Notes under the pieces: model-generated
Databases searched by the model: none
Told to the model about the DNA's origin: nothing
The model's input: only the letters and a program-made list of their open reading frames with translations
Part shown: positions 15,592 through 27,269 of the stretch, one piece after another
Position numbering within the stretch: position 1 is the first letter of the stretch
Layout of the letters: the number at the start of each line of letters is the position of its first letter
Program-made: the position numbers and the translations under genes
From: CAWAHD01 sp963781785
Lineage (GTDB): Bacteria > Planctomycetota > Planctomycetia > Isosphaerales > Isosphaeraceae
NCBI GenBank assembly: GCA_963781785.1
Contig: CAWAHD010000005.1
Coordinates: 1,116,001-1,180,000, forward strand
Direction: 5' to 3'
DNA length: 64,000 bases

Positions 15592-15806
15592 AACTGGGCG
15601 CGTTTCGCCCCGCCGGTCGCCCCAGCCGTCGGGTACCTCGGATCGCCACGACTTGTACCTCATGCACCGAAACTCTATAGTGCACTTGGCTCGCATGGAG
15701 AACGCCGGGCTGCCCCCGAGCGGACGCCGATCCGGGTCGAATCGTCGTGCACGGGACAGAAGCGGGGTGCCCTCGGGGAGGTCGCTCCCCCGTCTTGAGG
15801 ACGCGG

Positions 15807-16982
15807 ATGGAGCGTTGTGATTCAATCACTCATGTCGTGATCCTGGGCTCGACGGGCTCGATCGGCCAAAGCGCCCTGAGCGTCATCGAGCACGACGGCG
15901 GGGCGCGGCTGACGGCCTGGGGATTGAGCGCCCATTGCCGCTGGCAAGATGCTGGCCGAGCAGGCGAAGGCCCATCGGCCGCGTTTCGTCGCGGTGACCG
16001 ACCCGACCTGGCTGCCGGACCTGGAACGGGAGCTGCGCGGCACAGGCGTCGAGGTGCTGGCGGCCCGGACGGCATGATCCGGATGGTCCAGGACCCCGAG
16101 ACCGATCGCGTCTTGAGCGCGATCGTGGGGGCGGTCGGCCTGGAGGGGACCTGGGCGGCGCTCGAGGCCGGCAAGATCGTCGCCCTGGCCAACAAGGAGA
16201 CGCTCGTCGTCGCCGGCCCGCTGGTCATGGAGCTGGCCCGGTCGCGCGGGGGCCAGATCCTCCCGGTCGACAGCGAGCACTCGGCGATCTTTCAGGCCCT
16301 GAAGGCCGGCAAGCCACGCGAGGTGCGCCGCGTGATCCTGACGTCCTCGGGCGGACCGTTTCGCGGGCGATCGCGCCAGGAACTGGTCGACGTGACGCCC
16401 GAGCATGGCCCTCAAGCACCCCACCTGGCAGATGGGCCCGAAGATCACGATCGACTCGGCCACGCTGATGAACAAGGCCCTCGAAGTGATCGAAGCCCGC
16501 TGGCTGTTCCAGCTCGAGCCCGACCAGGTCGAGGTTGTGATCCATCCGGAGAGCGTGGTACATTCGATGGTCGAGTTTGTCGATGGCAGCGTCATCGCAC
16601 AAATCTCTCCTCCCGACATGCGATTGCCCATCCAGTACGCGCTGACTTATCCGGACCGGACTCCCGGCGCGTGGCGAGCGGCTGGATCTGGGTCGATCGT
16701 TTTCCCTGCACTTCGAGCCGCCGGACCGGGAGACTTTTCCGGGTCTGGACCTCGGGTTCGAGGTGATGCGGCGGGGAGGGACCGGCGGCGCGGCCTTGAA
16801 CGCCGCCAACGAGGCCGCGGTCGCGCGGTTCCTCGAACGGGGAGATCGGCTTCCTGGACATCGCCCGGGCCTGCCGCGCCGTCCTGGACTCATCATACGT
16901 TATGATCCTCGGCCCACGCTCGATGTCGCTGTGGGACGTCGACGCCTGGGCCCGGCGGGAGGTTGAGCGTTGGAAATCCTGA
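15807..16982 (+). CDS. dxr: 1-deoxy-D-xylulose 5-phosphate reductoisomerase (multiple frameshifts)
   Basis: Converts DXP to MEP with NADPH, the committed step of the non-mevalonate isoprenoid pathway. The ATG at 15807 gives VVILGSTGSIGQSAL, the NADPH-binding motif. Next come ALANKETLVVAG, the metal/substrate motif VDSEHSAIFQ, LKHPTWQMGPKITIDSATLM, HPESVVHSMVEF and NAANEAAVARFLE. All are present and in order, but spread over different frames. Shifts lie near 15940, 16070, 16405 and 16670, and near 16840. The reading after the last one (GFLDIARACRAVLD, WDVDAWARREV) ends at 16982, overlapping the rseP start. Expected length ~390 residues, as usual. dxr is normally essential, so sequence error is likelier than real loss. 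Confidence 0.9.
16957..16962 (+). promoter_or_regulatory. Ribosome-binding site of rseP
   Basis: GGGAGG inside the end of dxr, 7 nt before the TTG start at 16970. It supports the unusual TTG start and coupling to dxr. Confidence 0.65.
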
Positions 16983-18985
16983 ATACGATTCTGACCATCG
17001 CGAAGGTGGCCCTGGGACTGGGCTTCGTCATCTTCATCCACGAGCTGGGCCACTTCCTGCTGGCCAAGTGGAACGGCGTCAAGGTCGAGAAGTTCTCGAT
17101 CGGGTTCGGGCCGACGCTATTCGGCTTCCGCCGCGGCGAGACCGAGTATGTCCTGGCGGCGTTCCCCCTGGGGGGCTTCGTCAAGATGCTGGGCGAGGGG
17201 CCCGAGGACGAGCAGAACAAGTCGACCGATCCCCGGGCTTATCCCAACAAGTCGGTCAGTGCGCGGATGGCGATCATCTCGGCCGGCGTGATCATGAACC
17301 TGTTCCTGGCGTGCTGTCTGCTTCGTCTACTACTACTTGGCACGCTCGCGAGGAATCAGCCGGCGAACCTGGGCGTCGTCGCGGCGGGCTCGCCGGCCTA
17401 CGAGGCGGGCCTGCGCGCCGGCGACGAGATCGTGGCGATCGACGACCGCCGCGACCTGGGCTGGAACGACCTCTTGCAGAAGGTCGTCCTGAGCTCCAAG
17501 GGACAGGTCCTCCACTTCCAGGTCAAGCGCCCGGGCACCAGGGCCTCATCGATCTCGACCTGGTAGCCCCGGCGCGAAGCCAAGGGCGACCGGCCCACGA
17601 TCGGGATCGTTTACCCGCACAGCCTTGAGATCGGCGGCCTGGTTGCACCCGCCGGAATGGCCAACCCTCCCAAGTACACGCCGATCGAAGGACGCGAAGG
17701 CGAGCGCAAGGTGGACGTGCTGGTCTCGGCTGCTCCCGGCGAGGAAGAGCCGCAGCCCCTGGCCGACATCCAGGCGTACGACCGCCTGCTGGCCCGATAC
17801 CGCGATCGCCCGATCACCCACCACATCGAGCGGCGGCCGATCCTGAGCTCCGGCGGACACGGTCCACCGCTGGAAAAGTTCGAGCTGACGCTGCCCCCGA
17901 GCCATTTTGTCGACATTCGGCCTGCGCCTGAGCATCGAGCCGATCAGTGCCGTCCGCAAGGACTCTCCGGCCGAGGCAGCGGGCTTCCGCAAGGGAGACC
18001 ACATCAAGAAGGTCAACGGACGAGACGACATCGACCCCGATGCAGCTGCCGTGGATCTGCTACGAGAGCGCCGGCAAGCCGATGACCTTCGAGGTCGAGC
18101 GCCAGGCGGCCAACGGCGAGCGCAAGACCCAGACGCTGACCGCAACCCCGGACGACACGCCGCCGCGCACCGACGTTCGTTGTCGAGAACGAGCCGGCCG
18201 ATGTGGCCGGCCTTGGCCTGTGCTACCCCATTCGAACTTACGTCGCGGAGGTTCAACCGGATTCGCCGGCTGCCCAGGCCGGGATCAAGCCGGGCGATGT
18301 GATCAACGCGATGACGATCAAGTGGGCACCGGCGAAAGACAAGCGCGGCAAGTCGTCGTCAACGTCGATCTCGCCCACGACGTTTCAGTTCAAGGATGGA
18401 GCCGTCGGGCTGGCACTACGCCTTCACGGTCCTTCAGAGTCGCCCATGCCAGGAAGTCGAGCTGGTGATCAATAATGCCTCGACGCCCAGGAAGCTCGTC
18501 CCCCGGGCCGATCCAACCTGGTTTAACCCGGATCGCGGCCTCCGGTTCCTGGCCGAGTTCCGCACGCTGCCGGCGCAGGCTTTCTCCCAGGCCGTAAAGA
18601 GCGGATATGACAAGACGATTCAGAGTGTGTTCATGGTCTACGCCACATTTCGCAGCCTTGCTTTAGGGCGAGTCAGCTCCGAGAACCTTGGCGGACCGAT
18701 CATGATCTTCGACGTCGGTTACTCCGCTGCAGGCTCGGGGTTGAACGTGCTGGTCTTGTTCCTGGGTATCCTGAGCGTCAACCTGGCCGTCCTCAATTTC
18801 CTGCCGATCCCCCCCCTGGACGGTGGGCAGATGGTGTTCTTGATCGCCGAGAAGGTCCGCGGCCGCCCGCTGCCGGATTCCGCCGTGATCGCCGGCACGT
18901 ATTTCGGCCTGTTTCTCGTGCTTTGCTTGATGGTCTTCGTCACCTACCAGGATATCTTGCACAGGTCGCCAAGTGGTGGTCCTGA
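16970..18985 (+). CDS. rseP: RseP-like site-2 zinc metalloprotease with PDZ domains (multiple frameshifts)
   Basis: An intramembrane protease that in model bacteria cleaves anti-sigma factors after a first cut. The TTG start gives TIAKVALGLGFVIFIHELGH, where HELGH carries the zinc ligands and catalytic Glu (residues ~25-29), then FPLGGFVKMLGE. PDZ-like segments are visible as GSPAYEAGLRAGDEIVAIDD, DSPAEAAGFRKGDHIKKVNG and DSPAAQAGIKPGDVINAM, i.e. three. The C-terminal catalytic half has ENLGGPIMIFDVGY and LNFLPIPPLDGGQ with the conserved Asp. The frame changes at about 17545, 17905, 18035, 18170, 18390 and 18960. The last returns a natural end (VAKWWS) at 18985. ~670 residues, long because of the extra PDZ domains. 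It overlaps the dxr end by 13 nt. Confidence 0.88.
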
Positions 18986-19061
18986 GAGCCGGCTCGCCTC
19001 GCGGGAGAAGCCGCGCGGCCACGAACGAGTTGGGCGACCGCCCCGCACGAAAGGTCGTACC

Positions 19062-19784
19062 ATGGGGGTTCTTCGCGGTCGAGTGCTCCTGAGCGAATCT
19101 CCACCTCGGCTGCGATCGAGCGAGCGTGGGCTCGACGAGATCGTCGCGGCTTGCGATGTCAAAGACGCGGCAATCGAGCCAGGAAGGCCGCTTCCCTGGA
19201 CCCCGATCGACCTGGTGGCCGGGCTCGGCGCCCTGGCGCTCGGTGACGATCAAGCCCCCGGACCGAGCCTCACTCAGACTGCGCCACGGCATCCTCGGCT
19301 GGGTCAAGCGATCGCGGAGCCGGCCCTGGCTCGCTGGTTCCCTGGTGCCTCCCGAAGTGCCCTCCTCGCGCTCTCGGCCGGTCTGCTTCAAATCCACGAC
19401 TTCTGGGACTTGAGCCACGAGGCCGCGCAGCGGGCCGACGACCTGGGTGAACGCGGTTCGTCCGCCTACTGGCATGGCATCGCGCATCGCCGTGAGCCCG
19501 ACGCGGGCAACGCATCCTACTGGTTTCGGCGGGTTGGCCGCCATTCGAACTTCACTCCCCTGGCCGAGACGGCCCGGCACTGGCTCGACGCCCACGATGA
19601 CTCGCCGCCGGCGCAGCGATTGATCCAGGGCGGCTCGTGGAATCCATTCGCGATGATCGACCTGTGCACCGCGGCACGGCCCGGCACCGCTCAGGAGACC
19701 CTCGCGCGCCGGCTCCAGCGGGAAGAGATGTGGCTCTTGCTCGAGACGAGCTTCGCGGGCGTGGTCGGGCCGCAAGATACGTGA
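19062..19784 (+). CDS. Conserved protein of unknown function (WHGIxHRREPD family)
   Basis: 240 residues from the ATG at 19062, preceded by AAAGG. The frame is open upstream into the shifted end of rseP, but the natural rseP stop at 18985 shows it is a separate gene. No signal or membrane helix. The core SAYWHGIAHRREPDAGNASY then WFRRVGRHSNF and the later NPFAMIDLC are the hallmark of a cytoplasmic family I know from planctomycetes and acidobacteria, without an assigned function. His, Arg and Asp in HRREPD look like candidate active-site residues. It sits 47 nt before the acetyl-CoA synthetase gene, same direction. Confidence 0.75.
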   Translation: MGVLRGRVLLSESPPRLRSSERGLDEIVAACDVKDAAIEPGRPLPWTPIDLVAGLGALALGDDQAPGPSLTQTAPRHPRLGQAIAEPALARWFPGASRSALLALSAGLLQIHDFWDLSHEAAQRADDLGERGSSAYWHGIAHRREPDAGNASYWFRRVGRHSNFTPLAETARHWLDAHDDSPPAQRLIQGGSWNPFAMIDLCTAARPGTAQETLARRLQREEMWLLLETSFAGVVGPQDT

Positions 19785-19830
19785 TTCCGTGCGCCGATCC
19801 AGGTTCCGCGACCAGGGAGTTCTTGCGACC

Positions 19831-21808
<1,978 letters not shown>

Positions 21809-21828
21809 TCAATCGATCGATCCGTCGA

Positions 21829-22149
21829 TCAGATCGGGTACAGATTCTTGAGCCTCTTGCGCGCCTCGCCACTCCCTTTGGCTGCCTTGATCAGCGGAAA
21901 GGTCTGGAGCTTACCGTCAACTTCCAGGGTCATCACTCCGCTGCGGATGACCGATGTCGCCACCCGGATATAGCGCGTCTTGCCGTTGGGCAGCCAGATG
22001 TGGATCCGCTGGAGATTGGGCTTGAACGTGCGCCGACTGATGCCGGTGGTTTTCTTGCCGACGCCGCCCAGGTACTTTGCCTTGCCGCGCTCGGTCTTGT
22101 GATTGCCAAACGTCGTCTTCTTGCCGCTGACTGGACATTCACGGCCCAT
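21829..22149 (-). CDS. rpmB: 50S ribosomal protein L28
   Basis: 106 residues. The ATG at 22147-22149 is chosen because GGGAGGAG precedes it and because MGRECPVSGKKTTFGNHKTE is the typical L28 start (C..(T/S)GK....GN..SH). The body, ISRRTFKPNLQRIHIWLPNG then KTRYIRVATSVIRSG, matches L28, with a longer C-terminal tail than the 60-80 residues usual in other phyla. It binds 23S rRNA near the exit region. The gene lies 99 nt after rpmF in the same direction, and its stop converges on acs with a 20-nt gap. Confidence 0.93.
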   Translation of the reverse strand: MGRECPVSGKKTTFGNHKTERGKAKYLGGVGKKTTGISRRTFKPNLQRIHIWLPNGKTRYIRVATSVIRSGVMTLEVDGKLQTFPLIKAAKGSGEARKRLKNLYPI

Positions 22150-22248
22150 CGGAGCTGCTCCTCCCTCGCCCTTCCGGCTCTCTTCTGTTGATCCCGGCTC
22201 TGCGGTCGCTGTGACGCGGATCCCAGCCGAGACCACGTGCTCGGCCCA

Positions 22249-22464
22249 TTATTTCTTGGCCTTCTCTTTTTCCTTCTTGGCCCGCGGATTGTGGGGTTTG
22301 CCGCGCTGGACGTTGCCGCATTCCTCGACCAGATCGCAAACCTTGTGCGGCGGCACGGCCAGTTTGCACTGCGGGCACATATTCAATGCGGGAGCGACCA
22401 GAAAATCGTGGCTCCTTCGCATCCCCTGCGCTGATGGTGACTTGCGTCGTTTTGGTACTGCCAC
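22249..22464 (-). CDS. rpmF: 50S ribosomal protein L32
   Basis: 71 residues, MAVPKRRKSPSAQGMRRSHD, the near-universal L32 start. It has the zinc-ribbon ligands CPQC and a second Cys pair (VCDLVEEC), and a Lys-rich end (RAKKEKEKAKK) longer than usual. The second knuckle has a seven-residue spacing instead of the common CxxC-type pairing, so zinc binding may be altered. Sits between the MFS gene (130 nt upstream) and rpmB (99 nt downstream), so rpmF-rpmB probably form their own unit with a promoter in 22465-22594. Confidence 0.92.
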   Translation of the reverse strand: MAVPKRRKSPSAQGMRRSHDFLVAPALNMCPQCKLAVPPHKVCDLVEECGNVQRGKPHNPRAKKEKEKAKK

Positions 22465-22594
22465 GAACCCGGTCTCCCGATCCTGTCCGAATTCCGTCCG
22501 ACTTCGGGGAAAAGCACTATTATCCGAATCGAGCGTCGCATTTCAAGAGCACGTTCGGGGTTGGCGGCGATCAGATCAAAAGGAGACGTCAGGG

Positions 22595-23932
22595 TCAGGG
22601 GCTGAGCGTCTTGCGTACATCGACGCCGAACCAGGCGATCGCGCCCAGTGCGTAGCTCGAGGCCAGGAGCACAAAGGGGAGGACCAGGTCGTCCTGTCCC
22701 AGGAGGTGGCCCAGCCAGCGCGATTCGACGGCTGCCATGAAGCTGGCCATCATGTTCATCGCGCCCGAGAGCACGCCGGTGTAGCGCTCGCCGATGTCTG
22801 CGGCGGCGGCCCAGGCCGGTCCCATCGCGAGGTCATTGCCGAAGAAGGCCAGGACGAGAAGGAATCCCAGCATCCATGTCGATTCGACCCAGGGCACAGC
22901 GACGATCGCCGACCCGGCCACGGCCAGTCCGGCGGCGCCGACCAGCCGCCGTCCCCACTTCCGGCCCGATCGCCGGATGATGGCGTCGGAGATCGACCCG
23001 CCAGCCAGGCATGCCAGTACCCCGAAGCCAAACGGCAACGAGGTCAACCAGCTCGCGAGCTCCGAGTCAAAATGCCGGTGGTGCTTGAGGTAGGTCGGCA
23101 GCAGGGTCAGATAGAAGTTGCCGCTGAAGCCGAGAAAGCCGTACATCAGGAATAACGACCACACGCTCGGCGAATGGAGCATCTTCGCCCAGGGAACGTC
23201 GCCGTGCGGATGCTGGATTCGGCCGGCTTGACCGGCCTCGATCAGCTTTTGCTCCGCCAGATTGACCATGGCCATGTCGCGCGGACGATTGCGAAACCAG
23301 GGCCAGAAAGCAGCGCACCAGACCAGTCCAAGGCACGCGAACAACAGCCACGGGATCTTCCAGCCGCCCATGACAAAGATCAATCGCACCAAAACGACCG
23401 GAGCGATGAATCCGCCCATCCGGCTTGCCATCCAGATCGCGCCCTGGGCCGAGCCACGCTCGGTGGTCGGCAGCCAGTCGGCCATCATCCGCGAGATTGC
23501 CGGGAAAGTTCCGGCCTGGAACACTCCGAACAGGAACCGGATCACGATCAGAAAGCCGAACAGCAGGGCGAGGCTTGGCGGCAGGATCGCAACCAGGGCC
23601 ACGCAGGCCGTCAAGATCGAGCCGCCCAGGATGACGGCGGCGATCACGTGACGCACCCCCAGCCTGTCGCCCAGGTAGCCCCAGGGCATCTCGAACACCC
23701 CATAACCCACCATGAAGGCTGCCATCAACCAGGAGATGTGATCGTCGGTGAGACCCAGCGGCGTCTTGAATTCGGCCGCCGCCGTCGCGAACCCGACCCG
23801 GTGCAAATAGGTGATGACGGCCAGGGCGCACGCTGAAAGCAAGACCTGGTACCGGACCCAGGTGGGCCGGGCAGGCGCTTCTGACAGGCCGAAGGCTGCC
23901 AGGTCCGGGTCGCTCGGGATTGCTTCGCTCAT
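22595..23932 (-). CDS. MFS transporter, anion:cation symporter (sugar-acid) type
   Basis: 445 residues from the ATG at 23930-23932 (MSEAIPSDPDLAAFGLSEAP). Twelve hydrophobic helices are visible. MFS signature loops: WGYLGDRLGVRHVI between TM2 and TM3, with the preceding SWLMAAFMVGYGVFEMPWG, and GSISDAIIRRSGRKWGRRLV in the second half. The first helix carries TYLHRVGFATAAAEF, the usual (D/H)R(V/A) start of hexuronate/galactonate/tartrate permeases. It faces, across 182 bp, an enolase-superfamily dehydratase on the plus strand, so import of an aldonic or uronic acid for that enzyme is a reasonable inference. Substrate unknown. Confidence 0.85.
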   Translation of the reverse strand: MSEAIPSDPDLAAFGLSEAPARPTWVRYQVLLSACALAVITYLHRVGFATAAAEFKTPLGLTDDHISWLMAAFMVGYGVFEMPWGYLGDRLGVRHVIAAVILGGSILTACVALVAILPPSLALLFGFLIVIRFLFGVFQAGTFPAISRMMADWLPTTERGSAQGAIWMASRMGGFIAPVVLVRLIFVMGGWKIPWLLFACLGLVWCAAFWPWFRNRPRDMAMVNLAEQKLIEAGQAGRIQHPHGDVPWAKMLHSPSVWSLFLMYGFLGFSGNFYLTLLPTYLKHHRHFDSELASWLTSLPFGFGVLACLAGGSISDAIIRRSGRKWGRRLVGAAGLAVAGSAIVAVPWVESTWMLGFLLVLAFFGNDLAMGPAWAAAADIGERYTGVLSGAMNMMASFMAAVESRWLGHLLGQDDLVLPFVLLASSYALGAIAWFGVDVRKTLSP

Positions 23933-24101
23933 GGATTGCTCGCGGGGGAGGGATCGCTTGAAAAATACGGGGCCAGCGGTCATCCTGCAAGCCCTGGAAC
24001 GATTTTTGCCGGCGACAAGCATCAGGAACAGATTCTCCCCGGCGCGCCGATTTGCCACCCGGCAATCGATCGACCGGCCACCAGTCCGGTTCGCTCCCAT
24101 C

Positions 24102-24107
24102 GGGAGG
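24102..24107 (+). promoter_or_regulatory. Ribosome-binding site fixing a GTG start
   Basis: GGGAGG, 7 nt before the GTG at 24115. The in-frame codon at 24052 has no such site. Confidence 0.65.
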
Positions 24108-24114
24108 GTCCCTT

Positions 24115-25266
24115 GTGAAGATCGTCGGCTTCGAAACGTTTCTGGCCAATGCGGGGCTGCGGAATTATCTCTTCATTCGCCTGCGGACCGACGACGGCTT
24201 GACCGGCGTCGGCGAGGCGACGCTCGAATGGCAGGAACAAACGGTCTTGACGCTCTTGCACGAATGGGTCGAGGCCCGGGTGCTGGGCCACGACCCTTTC
24301 GACGTCGAGGCCTTGATCGGCGGCATGATCCGCGACCAGTACCAGGGCGGGTCAACCATCATGACAGCGATCAGCGGCGTGGAGCTGGCGCTCTGGGACC
24401 TGATCGGCAAGAAGTGCGGCCAGCCGGTGTACCGCCTGCTGGGTGGCCGGTGCCACGACCGCCTGCCGGCTTATGCCAACGGCTGGTACGGCGGCGCAAC
24501 CAGCCCGGCCGAATTTGCCGAGCGGGCGCAAGGTGCCGTCAATCGCGGTTATCGCGCGCTCAAATTCGATCCGTTCGGGATAGCCTGGAAACGGCCGTCC
24601 GCGGCCGAAGCCGATCACGCCGTCGATATCGTCAGCGCCGTGCGGGCGGCGGTGGGACCTGCGGTCGAGCTGATGATCGAGTTCCACGGCCGCCTCGCGG
24701 CGGGACCGGCCTCCCAATTGATCGGCCGGCTCGCTCCAATTCGTCCCGCCTGGTGCGAGGAGCCTGTCGCCCCCGAATGCCTCGACCTGCTCGCGGAGGT
24801 CAAGCGCCACTCCCCCTGCCCGATCGCCGCCGGAGAACGCCTTTATACCCAAGCTGACTTTTATCGCCTGATCAGCCTGCGCGCTGCCGACGTTGTGCAG
24901 ATGGATCTCGCGCATTGCGGCGGGATCACGGCCGGCAAGAGAATCGCCGCGATGGCCGCCGCGCAAGACCTCGCCGTCGCGCCCCATTGCTCGATCGGGC
25001 CAGTCGCGCTGGCGGCTTGCCTTCATTTTGACCTGAGCACTCCCAACTTTCTCATCCAGGAGGCCTTCGCCGAGTTCGACGTGCCCTGGCGCAACGACCT
25101 GGTCAAGGGCTGGAACCCGATTCAGAATGGGGAATTCGTCCTTAGCGACAGCCCGGGGCTGGGCCTGGAGCTCGACGAAACCGCCATCGCCAGCCATCCG
25201 TACCGCGCCAATGCCTTCCCCAGCCTGTGGGACGGGGACTGGCAAAGACACTTCACGCAAGGATGA
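24115..25266 (+). CDS. Mandelate racemase/enolase superfamily dehydratase, galactonate-dehydratase-like
   Basis: 383 residues from GTG 24115 (VKIVGFETFLANAGLRNYLF). The N-terminal capping domain (DDGLTGVGEATLEWQEQTV; SGVELALWDLIGKKCGQPVY then RLLGG) is followed by the TIM barrel with acid-base and metal ligands: ALKFDPFG, LMIEFHGR, WCEEPVAPE, AAGERLYTQ, VVQMDLAHCGGIT and VAPHCSIGPV. The spacing and the His after MIEF fit the D-galactonate dehydratase branch, which dehydrates sugar acids to 2-keto-3-deoxy products. The usual Asp of DFHGR is Glu here, so specificity is open. Its stop overlaps the start of the next gene (ATGA), giving coupled translation with the 2-hydroxyacid dehydrogenase. Confidence 0.85.
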   Translation: MKIVGFETFLANAGLRNYLFIRLRTDDGLTGVGEATLEWQEQTVLTLLHEWVEARVLGHDPFDVEALIGGMIRDQYQGGSTIMTAISGVELALWDLIGKKCGQPVYRLLGGRCHDRLPAYANGWYGGATSPAEFAERAQGAVNRGYRALKFDPFGIAWKRPSAAEADHAVDIVSAVRAAVGPAVELMIEFHGRLAAGPASQLIGRLAPIRPAWCEEPVAPECLDLLAEVKRHSPCPIAAGERLYTQADFYRLISLRAADVVQMDLAHCGGITAGKRIAAMAAAQDLAVAPHCSIGPVALAACLHFDLSTPNFLIQEAFAEFDVPWRNDLVKGWNPIQNGEFVLSDSPGLGLELDETAIASHPYRANAFPSLWDGDWQRHFTQG

Positions 25267-26369
25267 GGGATTTGCGTGTCTTTCATGTTGTTTACACGGG
25301 TGATTTTCTGGATGAGTCGGGGACCGTCGCCTATGGCACGGCCGGACTCGAGCGGCTGGCGGGCGTGCCCTATCTTTCCCACCGGTTCCTGACCGACCTG
25401 GCTCCGCCGGCCGGTGACCGCAGTTACTGGTCAAGGCTCTATTCGCTCGAAGTGACCGCGGATCACATCGAGGGCGCCGACGGCCTCGTGGTCCTTCGCC
25501 CGCGGGTAAGCCGAACGACGTTCGCTCGTGGGGCGGGCAGCCTCGTGGTGATCGGCCGTTCGGCGCGGGCTACGACAAGATTGACCTGGCGGCGTGCACC
25601 GACAACGGCGTGGCCGTCTTCAACGCTCCGCTGGCGCTCAATCACTCGACGGCTTCGTCGGCTTTGATGTTCATGCTGGCCCTGGCCAAGCGGGTGCCGG
25701 CTCAGGAGCGGATTACACGCCAGGGCCGGTGGGACCAGCAAGCGGCCGTCATCGGCAGCGAGATCCTGGGCCGCACGCTGGGCATCATCGGGCTCGGGCA
25801 CAGCGGACGGGAGCTCGCGCGCCTGGTCGCGCCGTTTCGATGCGCGTGCTCGCGTATTCACCGCACGCCGAGGCCGTGGCCGCCCGATCGCTCGGTGTCG
25901 AGCTCGTGGCGCTCGACGAGGTTCTCCGCCAGTCCGATTTTGTCAGCCTGCACTGCCGGCTCACGGCCGAGACGCGGCAGCTCCTGGGTGCGCCGAACTG
26001 GCCCTGATGAAGCCGACCGCGTATTTCATCAACGTCGCTCGCGGCGAGCTGGTGGATCAGTGGGCGCTCGCGGCCGCGATTCGCGACCAGAAAATCGCCG
26101 GAGCCGGCCTTGATGTCTTCGAGGTCGAGCCCTTGCCGGTCGACGACCCTTTGATCGGGCTGGACAACGTGATCTTGACACCTCACTGGTCGGCGTCGAC
26201 GATCGACGTCTGGCGTGCCACGGGAGTTGCGATGGCCGAGGGCATGCTCAGGGCCGCGCGCGGCGAGGTTCCCGATCACGTCGTCAACCCCGACGTCCTG
26301 GTCGAGCCCGTCTTCATTCAAAAGCTGGCACGGTTCAGAGACAATCACGGCGTCCTCGGCAACGACTGA
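25263..26369 (+). CDS. D-2-hydroxyacid dehydrogenase, phosphoglycerate-dehydrogenase-like (frameshifts)
   Basis: NAD-dependent oxidation of a 2-hydroxy acid (or reduction of the keto acid). The ATG at 25263 overlaps the previous stop. The N-terminal domain runs from MRDLRVFHVVYTG to GADGLVVLRPRVS. The nucleotide fold has LGIIGLGHSGRELARL (GxGxxG). The catalytic residues are Arg in FINVARGELVD, Glu in FEVEPLPVDDP and His in LTPHWSAST. Frames change near 25545, 25840 and 25995, yet the protein reads through (GRFGAGYDKIDLAACTDNGV). ~368 residues. The neighbours suggest a role in sugar-acid breakdown more than serine synthesis. The specific substrate is unknown. Confidence 0.82.
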
Positions 26370-26381
26370 CGGGACCGCACC

Positions 26382-27269
26382 ATGAGTCAACGGAAAACCG
26401 CGGTGGAATGGAATCGCACAGACAGGCGCTGGGGTTTCATCGGCTGCGGCCAGATGGCCAGTGCGCTCGCCAAGGGTATGCTCCGGTCCGGGCTGGCCCC
26501 GGCCTCGTCGATTTGCGCCAGCGATCCGCTCCCGGCGGCGCGGAGCCGGCTGAATGAAGAGACCGGCATCTCCGTCTTCGAATCGAACCACGAGGTGGCT
26601 TCCCGGAGTGACGTACTGGTTCTGGCGGTCAAGCCGCAGAGCATGAGCGCCGTGCTCAAAGAATTGCGGCCAGCCGTGACCCCTGAGCATCTCGTCGTGT
26701 CGATCGCCGCGGGGACCACGATCGCCACGATCAGCCGGGGGCTGGGATCCGAGGTCCGGGTCGTGCGGGTGATGCCCAACAACCCCGCGCTCGTGGGTGA
26801 GGGGGCGTCGGCGTTTGCACTGGGCGCCCTTGCCCAGCCGGAAGACGAGGCGACAGTCCAGGCATTCCTGGACTCGGTGGGTGTGTCGGTCTGTGTACCG
26901 GAATCGTCGCTTGACGCCGTCACCGGACTTTCGGGCAGCGGGCCCGCCTTCGTTTACCTCGTGATCGAGGCTCTCTCCGACGGCGGCGTGCAGAGCGGCC
27001 TGCCTCGTGACGTGGCAACTTTGCTGGCAGCGCAAACCGTCCTGGGGGCGGCCAGCATGGTCCGGGAGACCGGGCTGCATCCCGCGGTTCTCAAGGACCA
27101 GGTCAGTTCGCCGGGCGGGACGACCATCGCCGGACTGCATGCTCTGGAACGTGCGGGCGTGCGGGGAGCCTTGATCGATGCCGTCCAGGCGGCGACTCGC
27201 CGCGCCGGCGAGCTCGGAAAGCTGGCTGCTCCCGCCGCCCTTGAGCCACCGAACGAGCCCGAACGATGA
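26382..27269 (+). CDS. proC: Pyrroline-5-carboxylate reductase
   Basis: Last step of proline synthesis: reduces P5C to proline with NAD(P)H. 295 residues, uninterrupted. RWGFIGCGQMASALAKGML is the dinucleotide-binding start, and NHEVASRSDVLVLAVKPQ the Rossmann core. VRVMPNNPALVGEGASA and LDAVTGLSGSGPAFVYLVIE plus QVSSPGGTTIAGLHALE are the diagnostic ProC C-terminal motifs. A ~15-residue N-terminal extension precedes the fold. ATG 26382 lies 12 nt after the dehydrogenase, and its stop overlaps the next start (ATGA). Confidence 0.93.
   Translation: MSQRKTAVEWNRTDRRWGFIGCGQMASALAKGMLRSGLAPASSICASDPLPAARSRLNEETGISVFESNHEVASRSDVLVLAVKPQSMSAVLKELRPAVTPEHLVVSIAAGTTIATISRGLGSEVRVVRVMPNNPALVGEGASAFALGALAQPEDEATVQAFLDSVGVSVCVPESSLDAVTGLSGSGPAFVYLVIEALSDGGVQSGLPRDVATLLAAQTVLGAASMVRETGLHPAVLKDQVSSPGGTTIAGLHALERAGVRGALIDAVQAATRRAGELGKLAAPAALEPPNEPER

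Noticed and set aside
24352..25434. Minus-strand frame of ~360 codons
   Set aside because: Antisense to the enolase-superfamily gene, with no domain and no ribosome-binding site.
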